NCBI RefSeq assembly: GCF_023954305.1
Contig: NZ_JAMLIG010000001.1
Coordinates: forward strand, 2,542,001 to 2,606,000
DNA length: 64,000 nucleotides
Direction: 5' to 3'
Source of the DNA: Mesorhizobium sp.
GTDB taxonomy: Bacteria > Pseudomonadota > Alphaproteobacteria > Rhizobiales > Rhizobiaceae
The notes under the pieces were generated by a model, which saw only the letters and a program-made list of their open reading frames with translations, did no database searches and was not told the DNA's origin. This document shows, piece by piece, positions 15,866 through 24,136 of this stretch (position 1 is its first letter; each line of letters begins with the position of its first letter). The translations under genes were made by a program, and so were the position numbers.

Positions 15866-17323
15866 TCAGGCGTAGTGGATGGTCTTGGTCTCGATATAGT
15901 TCTCCAGTCCCTCCGGGCCCCCCTCGCGTCCGATGCCGGATTGTTTGAAGCCGCCGAAGGGATGCTTCGGATCGACGATCATGCCGTTGATCGTGACCGA
16001 GCCGGTGCGCATGCGTCGCGCCATGCGGTAGCCGCGTTCCGGATCCGCCGTGTAGACCGCACCCGAGAGGCCGTAGGACGAGTTGTTGGCCTTCTCCGCA
16101 GCCTCGTCTTCGTCGCGGTAGGTGAGCACCGAGACGACCGGACCGAAGATCTCCTCCTGGACAATTCTCATGTGCGGCGTGACATCGGTGAAGACCGTCG
16201 GCTCGACGAAATAACCGCGGTCGAAGCCGCTCGGCCGCCCGCCGCCGCAGGCGATCCGCGCACCCTCGGCGCGTCCGGCGCGGATGTAGCCTTCGACGCG
16301 GTCGCGTTGGCGCGCCATGGTGAGCGGTCCCATCTGCGTCGCCGGGTCCATCGGATCGCCGACTTTGATACCGGAGACGGCGCCCAGATAGAGGTCGAGG
16401 AACTCTCTCTCGCGCCGCTCCGGCACCAGGATGCGGGTGAGCGAGAAGCAGACCTGGCCGGTGATCGGCATGGTGTAGACCATCAGGCTCGGCAGCGCCT
16501 TCGCGAAGTCGGCGTCGTCGAGCAGCACCGCGGCCGACTTGCCGCCGAGCTCAAGCGAGACGCGAGCGAGCCGCTCTGCGCAGACGGCGGCGATGTGCTT
16601 GCCGGCGCCGGTCGAGCCGGTGAAGGCGACCTTGTCGATGCCCTTGTGGCGCACCAGATAGTCTCCGCCCTCGCGCCCGGCCGGCACGATGTTGAAGACG
16701 CCGGCCGGCAGGCCCGCCTGCTCGATGCATTCGGCGAGGATATAGGCTTCCAGGGGCGTCTCGGGCGACGGCTTGGCCACGATCGTGCAGCCGGCGGCGA
16801 GCCCCGCGGCGACCTTGTAGGAGAGCAGCACCAGCGGCGCGTTCCACGGCGTGATCGCTGCGCAGACGCCCACCGGCTCCTTCGCCACGCGCACCCGGCC
16901 GCCGTCGTCGCGCTTGCGCTCGTCGACGAAGGGGCAGGTCTCGATCAGGTCCGCATAGTAGCGGAGCAATGTCGGGTTCTGCCCGACCAGCTTCTTGGTC
17001 AGCGAGATCGGCGCGCCGACCTGGATCGTCCAGGCATGGGCGATTTCCTCGAGGCGCTCGGTCAGCAGGTCGGCCACGCGACGCAAATAGCGGGCGCGCT
17101 CGGCTGGCGGCATTTTCGGCCACGGTCCCCTGTCAAAGGCGTCGCGCGCGGCGGCGACCGCGCGGTCGATATCGGCGGGACCAGCCTCCGGGTAGGTGAT
17201 CAGCGTCTCCTCGGTGACCGGCGAGACGACCTTGAGCGTCTGGCGCGAGATCGGTTCGAGCCAGCGCCCGCCGATGAAGAAGCGTTCCGGCGCCTTCGGG
17301 CCCGGTCGGTGGAACATGTTCAT
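15866..17323 (-). CDS. NAD-dependent aldehyde dehydrogenase
   Basis: A 485-aa aldehyde dehydrogenase, second gene of the operon. Motifs seen are ITPWNAPLVLLSYK, VAFTGSTGAGKHI, the general-base Glu in SLELGGKSAAV and the nucleophilic Cys in TGQVCFSLTR. The C-terminal PKHPFGGFKQSGIGREGG is typical of betaine/lactaldehyde-type members. The ATG overlaps the stop of a 47-codon ORF (ATGA), and a good Shine-Dalgarno (GGAGGGAGGA) lies inside that ORF's end. It probably oxidises an intermediate of the operon's substrate, with different specificity from the two vanillin-dehydrogenase-like neighbours. Confidence 0.9.
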   Translation of the reverse strand: MNMFHRPGPKAPERFFIGGRWLEPISRQTLKVVSPVTEETLITYPEAGPADIDRAVAAARDAFDRGPWPKMPPAERARYLRRVADLLTERLEEIAHAWTIQVGAPISLTKKLVGQNPTLLRYYADLIETCPFVDERKRDDGGRVRVAKEPVGVCAAITPWNAPLVLLSYKVAAGLAAGCTIVAKPSPETPLEAYILAECIEQAGLPAGVFNIVPAGREGGDYLVRHKGIDKVAFTGSTGAGKHIAAVCAERLARVSLELGGKSAAVLLDDADFAKALPSLMVYTMPITGQVCFSLTRILVPERREREFLDLYLGAVSGIKVGDPMDPATQMGPLTMARQRDRVEGYIRAGRAEGARIACGGGRPSGFDRGYFVEPTVFTDVTPHMRIVQEEIFGPVVSVLTYRDEDEAAEKANNSSYGLSGAVYTADPERGYRMARRMRTGSVTINGMIVDPKHPFGGFKQSGIGREGGPEGLENYIETKTIHYA

Positions 17324-17463
17324 CGACTTCCTCCCTCCTGCGCGTCGCCTGGCGCCTCGGCGGCGACGAGGCTCTCGGTGAGCATGGGTGCCGCCGACGC
17401 TTGCGCCGCGGCTGCGAAACGTCCGGACGTCGCGGTCCGCCGGGAGAAGCCGAGCCGGCTCAT
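17320..17463 (-). CDS. Small ORF (47 codons) coupled at both ends, function unknown
   Basis: The 136-bp space between two aldehyde dehydrogenase genes holds a complete 47-codon frame beginning MSRLGFSRRTATSGRF and rich in Ala. Its ATG overlaps the stop of the upstream gene and its TGA overlaps the start of the downstream gene, both as ATGA. Such double coupling is unlikely to be chance in a random spacer, though high GC makes open frames common. It has no recognisable domain, and no separate ribosome-binding site was noted. It may be a real small protein or only a device for translational coupling. Confidence 0.35.
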   Translation of the reverse strand: MSRLGFSRRTATSGRFAAAAQASAAPMLTESLVAAEAPGDAQEGGSR

Positions 17464-18845
17464 AGCGGATAGTCCTGACGGCCGTTCTGCAGGGTGATCC
17501 AGCGCAGTTCGGTGAATTCCTCCATTCCCGCCCTGCCGCCGAAGCGGCCCCAGCCGGACGCCTTCATTCCGCCGAACGGCATATGCGGCTCGTCGTGGAT
17601 GGTGGCGGCGTTGACATGGCAGATGCCGGTCTCCAGTCGCTGCGCGACCGCCATGGCGCGCGCCGTGTCGCGTCCGAAGACTGAGGCGGTGAGACCGTAT
17701 TCGGTGTCGTTGGCGATCGAGACGGCCTCGTCGATCTCGGCGTAGCGGATGACGGTCGCGACGGGTCCGAAGGTCTCCTCGTGATAGATGCGCATGTCGG
17801 GGGTCACCCGGTCGAGAATGGCCGGATCGAGGGTAGCGCCGGTGCGTCGGCCGCCGGCGACAAGCCGCGCGCCCTTGGCGACGGCGTCGTCGATCAGGCC
17901 CTTGACGCGCGCCGCAGCCTGTTCGCTGATCATCCGCGTCCGCCGCTCACCGTCGACCGCCAGCCTCTCGGCGATGGCGCGCAGCCGGTCGATGAAATCG
18001 TCGGCCGCCGCCTCGGGCACGATCACCCGTTCCGTCGACATGCAGATCTGGCCCTGGTGAAAATAGGCGCCGAAGGCTGCTGCGCGTGCGGCCTCGTCAA
18101 GGTCGGCGTCGTCGAGCACGATGAGCGGCGCCTTGCCGCCCAATTCCAGCAGGCTGCGCTTCAGGTGGCGGGCACAGAGCGCCGCGACCATGCGGCCGAC
18201 ACGGGTCGAGCCGGTGAAATTGACACGACGCACCGCCGGATGCGCCACCAGGGTCTCGACCACCGATTCCGCATCCGCCTCGTCGTTGTGGACGATGCCG
18301 AGAACGCCGGCCGGCACCCCGGCCTCGGCGAAGAGATCAGCGACGAACTGGTGGGTGCTGGGGCACAATTCGGACGCCTTGAAGACGACGGTATTGCCGC
18401 ACGCCAGCGGCGTGGCGATGGCGCGGACCGAGAGCACGATCGGCGCGTTCCAGGGCGCCATCGACAGTACGACCCCGCAAGGCTGGCGGATGCCCATGGC
18501 GAGCGTTCCGAGCCGTTCGGAAGGAAGTATCTCGCCGGTCGACTGAATGGGCAGCGAGGCGGTTTCGCGCAGGATATCGGCGCCGAGGCGGACGTTGAGA
18601 TCGCTCCAGGCGCGCGAGCCGCCGGTCTCCTCGGCGATCAGTGCGGCGACTTCGTCGGATTTGCCCGACAAGAGAACGGCGGCGCGTTCGAGGACGCCGC
18701 GGCGGACGGATGGCGGCGTCGCCGACCATTCGGCGAAACGTGCCGCCGCGACATTGGCGACCTGCCGGGCGACCGAAGCCGCCGCGCCGCTGGGTCGCAA
18801 CGATGCCGAACTCGCCCGATCACGTGCGATCTGGTTCAACAACAC
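17460..18845 (-). CDS. Aldehyde dehydrogenase, vanillin/salicylaldehyde dehydrogenase-like
   Basis: A 461-aa aldehyde dehydrogenase, first gene of the long minus-strand operon. Motifs seen are SMAPWNAPIVLSVRAIA, VNFTGSTRVGRMVA, the general-base Glu in LLELGGKAPLIV and the catalytic Cys in HQGQICMSTER. The ending CHVNAATIHDEPHMPFGGMKASGWGRFGG is the pattern I associate with vanillin and salicylaldehyde dehydrogenases. It starts 150 bp from a divergent AraC gene, whose direct-repeat operator candidates lie between them. It likely makes an aromatic acid from its aldehyde. Vanillate would then suit the LigM-like demethylase nearby, but that link is inference. Confidence 0.9.
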   Translation of the reverse strand: MLLNQIARDRASSASLRPSGAAASVARQVANVAAARFAEWSATPPSVRRGVLERAAVLLSGKSDEVAALIAEETGGSRAWSDLNVRLGADILRETASLPIQSTGEILPSERLGTLAMGIRQPCGVVLSMAPWNAPIVLSVRAIATPLACGNTVVFKASELCPSTHQFVADLFAEAGVPAGVLGIVHNDEADAESVVETLVAHPAVRRVNFTGSTRVGRMVAALCARHLKRSLLELGGKAPLIVLDDADLDEAARAAAFGAYFHQGQICMSTERVIVPEAAADDFIDRLRAIAERLAVDGERRTRMISEQAAARVKGLIDDAVAKGARLVAGGRRTGATLDPAILDRVTPDMRIYHEETFGPVATVIRYAEIDEAVSIANDTEYGLTASVFGRDTARAMAVAQRLETGICHVNAATIHDEPHMPFGGMKASGWGRFGGRAGMEEFTELRWITLQNGRQDYPL

Positions 18846-18934
18846 TATCCTCCCGGGTGCCGTTTCCCGGCTTCGACCTTCGAGGGTCGAGTTCTCCCTG
18901 TGTTCAGCAAATCATGCTTGCTGGGAGGGTGTAA

Positions 18935-18971
18935 TGCAAAAATCTCGGTATCTTTTGCAAATTTCCGGTAT
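18935..18971. promoter_or_regulatory. Direct-repeat AraC operator candidate
   Basis: Two near-identical half-sites, TGCAAAAATCTCGGTAT (18935-18951) and TGCAAATTTCCGGTAT (18956-18971), are repeated 20-21 bp apart, i.e. on the same helix face. AraC-type proteins bind such direct repeats. The site ends 24 bp before the araC start and lies ~90 bp upstream of the divergent aldehyde dehydrogenase operon, so it could serve both activation and autoregulation. A separate small dyad (TCGACC-N6-GGTCGA) lies near 18877-18894. Confidence 0.55.
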
Positions 18972-18995
18972 TGTTAAGAAGTGTTGGGAGGTCGG

Positions 18996-19856
18996 ATGAA
19001 GACTGAGCGCATCGAAAGCGGACTTCAGCCAAGAACCTGGTCGTTCAACCGGCCGGGGCAGACGCCAGCGCGGCAACTCGTTCTGTTCACGGAGGGGAAC
19101 GGGGAAGTCGAGACGAAGGACGGGCGCTTCGTGCTCAATGCACCGGCCATCGTCTGGCTTGGCGATGTTGGACCAAGCCGGCTAAGGATTGCTGCCGGCG
19201 CGGCCGGATATCGCGCCTGGACGGACGAGCGGACGATCACGGAGGCCCTGGGCGACCATGCCGAGTCGGCGAGCCTCGCTGCACTCGCCGACCGCGATTT
19301 CGCGCTGTCGCTCGCCGGTTATGAAGAAGTGGCTTCGTTGCAGCGTTGCCTCGCAGCGATCGGCGTCGAGCAGGCGGTCAACCGGCCGGGCTCTTCGACG
19401 ATCATCTCAGCCCTGCTCAGAATCGTGCTCGCCTTGCTGCTGCGCGTCTCGGGAGGCGGCGAAGCGGCCATCCCTTCGGCCGGCGAGCGCGCGTCCCTGC
19501 TGCAGCGTTTCCGGCAACTGGTCGAAATGAATTTCCGCAGCCACTGGACCATCGCACAATATGCCCAGGCGCTGTCGATCTCGACCGACCGGCTGCATGC
19601 GATCTCCAAAGCGGGCGTCGGCAAGACCCCCAAGGAACTGGTCTCGGAACGTTTGGCGCATGAGGCGGCAACCCGGCTCGAGCGGTCCTCGCTGACGATC
19701 GAGCAGCTCGGAAACGTGCTCGGCTTTGGCGACCCGGCACATTTCTCGAACTTCTTCCGCAAGATGCGCGGCATGCCGCCGGGACGCTATCGGCGGCTGG
19801 CCGCGTCGACGGAGGAGGGAAGGCAGATGCCCGCCCGCTTCGCCGACTGGCCGTAG
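18996..19856 (+). CDS. AraC-family transcriptional regulator
   Basis: A 286-aa regulator. The N-terminal ~180 residues form a cupin-like sensor (begins ERIESGLQPRTWSFNRPGQ). The C-terminal AraC HTH pair is clear: WTIAQYAQALSISTDRLHAI and LTIEQLGNVLGFGDPAHFSN, followed by FFRKMRGMPPGRYR. The ATG at 18996 follows GGGAGG at good spacing. It is transcribed away from the eight-gene aldehyde dehydrogenase / Liv operon, which it most likely activates in response to an aromatic compound. A strong hairpin terminates it. Confidence 0.92.
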   Translation: MKTERIESGLQPRTWSFNRPGQTPARQLVLFTEGNGEVETKDGRFVLNAPAIVWLGDVGPSRLRIAAGAAGYRAWTDERTITEALGDHAESASLAALADRDFALSLAGYEEVASLQRCLAAIGVEQAVNRPGSSTIISALLRIVLALLLRVSGGGEAAIPSAGERASLLQRFRQLVEMNFRSHWTIAQYAQALSISTDRLHAISKAGVGKTPKELVSERLAHEAATRLERSSLTIEQLGNVLGFGDPAHFSNFFRKMRGMPPGRYRRLAASTEEGRQMPARFADWP

Positions 19857-19867
19857 GCCTGCGGCGC

Positions 19868-19899
19868 GTCCGGCGAAGGCGACGACGCCTTCGCCGGAC
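19868..19899. terminator. Bidirectional hairpin terminator between araC and the O-demethylase gene
   Basis: A perfect 14-bp stem (GTCCGGCGAAGGCG / CGCCTTCGCCGGAC) with a 4-base ACGA loop, 12 bp past the araC stop and 16 bp from the convergent LigM-like stop. There is no pronounced T-tract on either side. The stem strength and convergent context support termination for both genes. Confidence 0.65.
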
Positions 19900-19914
19900 T
19901 GACCCCATCCTTGT

Positions 19915-21324
19915 CTAGCTGCGCGTGCGCCAGCTGTCGGCGTAGTTCTCGCGCGCTTCCTTGGAGTAGGGAGTTGGCGAGACGCGCACGCGGATATCCG
20001 CCTGCCTGTGCTTCTCGGTCGATGTCTTTCCGGTCGGCTCGGGCTCGCCCCACTTCATCGTCAGAACGTCGCCCTCCTGCACCTCGGCGTCGACCACGCC
20101 GAGCGAAAGCAGGCAGCGCTCGTTGTAGGAATAGCCGTTGAACATCGACATGCCGACCTGTTTGCCGTCCTTCATGACCATGTCGGCGCTGGTGGAGGCG
20201 TAGTTCGGCTGCGGGAAGTCGATCCACTTGTAGGGCGTGCCGTCCTCGAACGCCGACGCGATCACCTTGAGCACGTCCTCGCGGTTCCACTCGAAGGTGA
20301 CCTTCTTGCGGTGCTTCTGGCCCTTCATCTTCTCCAGTGCCGCCTTGCCGACGAAGTCGGATTTCTTCCAGCCGATGTAGAAATCGTAGCCGAGTTCGAA
20401 CGGGTTGACGTAGTAATCCTCGATGTTCTTCGATACGAACGAACCGCCGATTGCGCCGGTCGCCTCATAGGAATCGGCGCCCAGCCATTTGCGGTATTCG
20501 GCGACAATGCCGTCGCCGGTATAGATGCCCGGCAGCGGAGACGGGATCCAGCCGGATTCCAGCGTGTTGGTCGAATAGGCACGGCTGCCGCAGCGCACGA
20601 GGTCGACGCCGGCATCCTTCGCGGCCTCCAGGATGCAGGACAGCACGTAGGACTTGTCCTCGTACGGTCCCCAGATTTCCAGCCCCGGCGCGCCGGACAT
20701 GCCGTGACGCAGCGCGCGTACCTTCTTCGAGCCGATATTGATCCAGTCGACGTGGAAGAACTTGATATCGGGGATCGGTCCCCGGTTCAGCTTCTCGAAG
20801 ATCCTCGGCGCCTCTGGCCCCTGGATCTGGTAGCGGTAGTGCGTGCGGATGACGCGCTCGCCCTCGGGACGCGACGGCGAGCGGGGATCGTATCTCAGCC
20901 GCACGTTCCACTTGCCGTAGGCGGCGCAGAACTGCAGCCAGTTCGACACCGGCGCGCGGCCGACGAGGATGAATTTGTCCTGGCGCTCGCGGAAGATGAT
21001 CTGGTCGCCGATGACGTGGCCGGCTGGGGTCACCGGCACGAAGTGCTTGGCGCGGTTGAGGTCGAAATTCGAGAACGAGTTGATCCCGTGATAGGCGAGA
21101 AACTCCTCCGCCTGAGGGCCTTCGACGAAGACCTCGTCCATGTGGTGCGACTGGTCGAACAGTACCGCGGATTCGCGCCAGGCGCGTTGCTCGTCGCGCC
21201 AATTGACGAACTCCGCCGCCACGACTGGATACACATACATTCCGATCTTTGAGCTTCGCAGCAGATCGACGGCGTTTCCGCGCTCCGCTAGCGCCTGTTC
21301 GAGGCTTGCAGCTGCCATTTTCAT
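19915..21324 (-). CDS. ligM: LigM/DesA-like tetrahydrofolate-dependent aryl O-demethylase (GcvT fold)
   Basis: A 469-aa GcvT-family protein expected to move a methyl group from an aryl methyl ether (vanillate, 3-O-methylgallate or syringate in known cases) to tetrahydrofolate. From memory, its length and segments match the Sphingobium LigM/DesA group: YVYPVVAAEFVNWRDEQRAW, GAPGLEIWGPYEDKSY, TLESGWIPSPLPGIYTGDG, GAIGGSFVSKNIEDYYVNP and MSMFNGYSYNERCLLSLGVV. Glycine-cleavage T-proteins are ~370 aa and DMSP demethylase is also shorter. An MFS gene 141 bp upstream on the same strand may import the substrate. The usual folate partners (metF, ligH) are not next to it. An alternative is a dimethylglycine-type demethylase, which I think less likely. 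Confidence 0.8.
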   Translation of the reverse strand: MKMAAASLEQALAERGNAVDLLRSSKIGMYVYPVVAAEFVNWRDEQRAWRESAVLFDQSHHMDEVFVEGPQAEEFLAYHGINSFSNFDLNRAKHFVPVTPAGHVIGDQIIFRERQDKFILVGRAPVSNWLQFCAAYGKWNVRLRYDPRSPSRPEGERVIRTHYRYQIQGPEAPRIFEKLNRGPIPDIKFFHVDWINIGSKKVRALRHGMSGAPGLEIWGPYEDKSYVLSCILEAAKDAGVDLVRCGSRAYSTNTLESGWIPSPLPGIYTGDGIVAEYRKWLGADSYEATGAIGGSFVSKNIEDYYVNPFELGYDFYIGWKKSDFVGKAALEKMKGQKHRKKVTFEWNREDVLKVIASAFEDGTPYKWIDFPQPNYASTSADMVMKDGKQVGMSMFNGYSYNERCLLSLGVVDAEVQEGDVLTMKWGEPEPTGKTSTEKHRQADIRVRVSPTPYSKEARENYADSWRTRS

Positions 21325-21465
21325 GTCCTCCCTGACTGAAATCGGGCCTAGTGCCGATGGCTTGTATAACAGCAGGGTTTGTCGACACTTTCAATTGCAC
21401 TGCGGCGCGGCGACATGGTGCCCCCGGCAGGGATGCCGATGCGCTTTTTAGGGGGCCGGAGAGCC

Positions 21466-22611
21466 CTACTTCGCGGGCGTGAGCTGAGCGGAATCGTGCC
21501 GGATCCTGTGCAGATGGCCGAAGACGACCGTCGCGCAGGTGGCCGCCGCGGCAAGCGGCAGCAGGCACGCCCAAGCAAAGACGCTTGGCCCCAGACCCGA
21601 GAAGATGGGCCCGGCAATTGCCGTCCCGAGCGCGGCCCCGACGATGGCGACGATCAGCGTCCGCGCCATCAGCGATCCGTCCGCATCGTTCTCCGTCAGG
21701 ATGCCGGTGACAAAGGGCGTGACGACATAGAAGCCGATGTTCACGAACACCTGCGCCGCGACGAAGACAGGCGGCGTCAGCCAGTTGAACAGCATGTATA
21801 TGGACACCGCCATGACGAGCAGGCCCGAGAGCACCGCGGGCAGGCGCTTGGCCTTGTCCCGTGTCAGCGAGGGGACAACCGCTCCGAGGAAGCCCGCGAG
21901 CGACGAGACTGCGAGATAGAAGCCGACCTCGCCACCGCTGAGGCCCACGGCCTCGCCGACATAGCCGCAGACGGCCCACTGTCCCGCCTGTACCGCGTAC
22001 ACGAGCAGGACAACGATCATCATCAAGGTCATCCTGCCCCTGCCGAGTCTGGAATGGTGCGTCGCCGCGGGCATCGCCGGCACGCGCCTCGCGATGAGAA
22101 CGAACAACGGGGCCATGATGGCTGCGAAGGCGGCAATGACCAGAAAGACCCGCGCCCCGCCTTCCTGCGTGGGCATGAGGGAAACCACGAACAGCAGCAG
22201 GCCCATCGTCGATCCGCCGATCAGGCTCAGCGCTCCCCAGAGCCGCTCGGCGTTGGCGAGCGAGGCGAGATTGACGCAGACGAGGCTGAAAATCGCGCCT
22301 TCGCCCAGCCCGGTCGCCAATCGGGCCGCGGCAAGGGGCCAGGGCGCCTGCAGCCAGAAACTTGCCGTTTCGCCGGCGATCACCGTGACGATGCCGCCCA
22401 AGGCGACGAGTTTCCATGACCTGTTCGCCAGCCTCGGCAAGAATATCCCATAGAGGGCGATGCCAGCCAGTTCCGCGCTGGCGACGACCGTCGCCATGCC
22501 CTCGTCGTATCCGGCGAGCTTGCTGATGGACAGCACAACGACAGGCATGACCATCGTGCCGTTCAGCGCCACGGCATAGGCGGCGCTCAAGCCCAGAATC
22601 CACAGGATCAT
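21466..22611 (-). CDS. MFS transporter
   Basis: A 381-aa integral membrane protein with about twelve hydrophobic segments. The central cytoplasmic loop (PAATHHSRLGRGR, residues ~181-193) splits it 6+6. The MFS-type first-half motif is weakly visible in FLPRLANRSWKLVALGG. Specificity is unknown. It lies 141 bp upstream of the LigM-like gene on the same strand, so import of methoxylated aromatic acids is plausible. It is divergent from an AraC gene across a 331-bp spacer. Confidence 0.83.
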   Translation of the reverse strand: MILWILGLSAAYAVALNGTMVMPVVVLSISKLAGYDEGMATVVASAELAGIALYGIFLPRLANRSWKLVALGGIVTVIAGETASFWLQAPWPLAAARLATGLGEGAIFSLVCVNLASLANAERLWGALSLIGGSTMGLLLFVVSLMPTQEGGARVFLVIAAFAAIMAPLFVLIARRVPAMPAATHHSRLGRGRMTLMMIVVLLVYAVQAGQWAVCGYVGEAVGLSGGEVGFYLAVSSLAGFLGAVVPSLTRDKAKRLPAVLSGLLVMAVSIYMLFNWLTPPVFVAAQVFVNIGFYVVTPFVTGILTENDADGSLMARTLIVAIVGAALGTAIAGPIFSGLGPSVFAWACLLPLAAAATCATVVFGHLHRIRHDSAQLTPAK

Positions 22612-22942
22612 CGAGGCACCTCACGCAGGTTCGGCCACCGCCGCGGCGACCGCGGCCGACCATTCCAGCCACCGCTGCCGCATGGCCATGTGGCGGCGGC
22701 GCCTGTCACAGTATGGCGACGTTGCGGGCGTGCAAGGGATTCCCGGGCCTGGATGGGGTCAGATCCGGCCAAAACGCCGACAGTGCGGCCGTTGGGGCCG
22801 GCCGGCGCGCCCTGCAAGGCCGCCGACGCCGCCGCGGGCCCGGTCACTCGCGCATTGGACGGATGCGGCTTGCCGATGCCGGTATTTGCAACCACTCTTG
22901 TCGGATGCGGCAGCATGCGCAACGGAACCGGGCGAAACGCGG
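22612..22942. other. 331-bp divergent spacer between MFS and araC genes
   Basis: No convincing gene is present. Open frames run through it, but the translation is Arg/Pro/Gly-rich and family similarity for AraC begins only after the ATG at 22943. The spacer should hold promoters for both flanking genes. The only repeat noticed is GGATGCGGC at 22861 and 22903, 42 bp apart, too short to interpret alone. Confidence 0.6.
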
Positions 22943-24025
22943 ATGCGTGACAGGGAAATCTCTCACAAGGGGCGGGCGAGCGCGGCCGACGCGCGCTACG
23001 TCGCGGCCAATATTCCCGTCTTTCTCATCCGCAGTCTGGTGGCAACGCTTTCGGATCTCGATATCGACGCTTCCAACCTGACCGCGGGCCTCGGCATCAC
23101 CAGCGACGACCTCGCCGATCCCAATTGCCGGATCTCCTTCCGGCAGGGCCGCGAGGTCATTCTCCGTGCCCTCAGACTGACCAAGGGGCAGGGGCTCGGT
23201 CTTGAAACCGGCATCCGCGAGAAAATCACCTCCGTCGGCCTCGTCGGCTACCTGATGCTGACGACGAACAGCGCCGGCGATGCGGCCCGGATCGGGCTTG
23301 AGCTGCAGAAGGATACGGGCAGCATGCTCGAGTTCGATACCAGGGCCGATCCCGAAGGTGTCGTGGTGACCGCGGCGAGCCGTTTCCACGATCCGGATAT
23401 ACTGGTCTTTCTGGTGGAGGAAGCCTTCGCCAGCTTCATGGGCATAGCGATCGGCCTCGTCGGGGACGACTTCAAGCCGCTACGGGTCGATCTCGCCTAT
23501 CCGGCGCCCTCCTATGCCGACGCATACCGGCGGGTGTTCGGCTGCGAGGTTCGCTTCGGCCAGATGCAGAACGCTTTCGTCTACGATCCGGCGTGGTACA
23601 CGCGGCCGCTGGCGACGGCCGATCCATTCGCACACCGCGAACTGCTTGAGTTCATGGCCTTCAAGCGGGCTCGGAACCGGGAGGCCGCCGAAATCATCGA
23701 ATCGGTCGAGAGGGTGCTGCGGCAGAAGCTGCACGGCCGCAATCCCATTTCCATGGTTGCCCGCGCACTCGGTATGAGCGAGCGTACGCTAAGGCGCCGC
23801 CTTGCCGAGAGCGGCGTCTCTTTCCAGGCGCTTCTCGACGGGCTCAGGAAGAACCGCGCGCTGGAACTGCTTGCCAACCGATCGATGTCCATCGAGCAGA
23901 TCGCGTTCGCCGTCGGCTTTACGGACCCGCACAATTTCCGCCGGGCTTTCCGCCGCTGGACGGGCTTCACGCCGGCCGCCCTGCGCGCTGAGCTCGCGGC
24001 CAATATGGCCGACATGGACCCCTGA
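22943..24025 (+). CDS. AraC-family regulator with arabinose_bd-type N-terminal domain
   Basis: A 360-aa regulator of the OruR/ArgR-like AraC branch. The ~200-residue N-terminal ligand domain starts AANIPVFLIRSLVATLSDLDID and carries the FRQGREVILRALRLT segment. The C-terminal HTH pair reads NPISMVARALGMSERTLRRR and MSIEQIAFAVGFTDPHNFRR, then AFRRWTGFTPAALR. The start has only a weak Shine-Dalgarno. It could control the downstream kinase/aldolase operon (111 bp away, same strand), the divergent MFS-ligM genes, or both. Confidence 0.88.
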   Translation: MRDREISHKGRASAADARYVAANIPVFLIRSLVATLSDLDIDASNLTAGLGITSDDLADPNCRISFRQGREVILRALRLTKGQGLGLETGIREKITSVGLVGYLMLTTNSAGDAARIGLELQKDTGSMLEFDTRADPEGVVVTAASRFHDPDILVFLVEEAFASFMGIAIGLVGDDFKPLRVDLAYPAPSYADAYRRVFGCEVRFGQMQNAFVYDPAWYTRPLATADPFAHRELLEFMAFKRARNREAAEIIESVERVLRQKLHGRNPISMVARALGMSERTLRRRLAESGVSFQALLDGLRKNRALELLANRSMSIEQIAFAVGFTDPHNFRRAFRRWTGFTPAALRAELAANMADMDP

Positions 24026-24136
24026 TAGGACGGCTTGGCCGCTTCACCGAAAGCGTCAATCGTCTATCGTCGCAGAGTATTGGACGCGTTCGGGAGACGG
24101 CTTGGCTACAAAGCCAGGCGTTGCGGATAGGGAGAC

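Noticed and set aside
20465..22672. A 735-codon minus-strand frame covering the MFS and LigM-like region.
   Set aside because: It is in another frame of the same strand from two well-supported genes and has no recognisable domain.
22861..22911. GGATGCGGC repeated 42 bp apart before the second araC.
   Set aside because: Nine bases in GC-rich sequence can recur by chance, and no paired half-sites accompany them.
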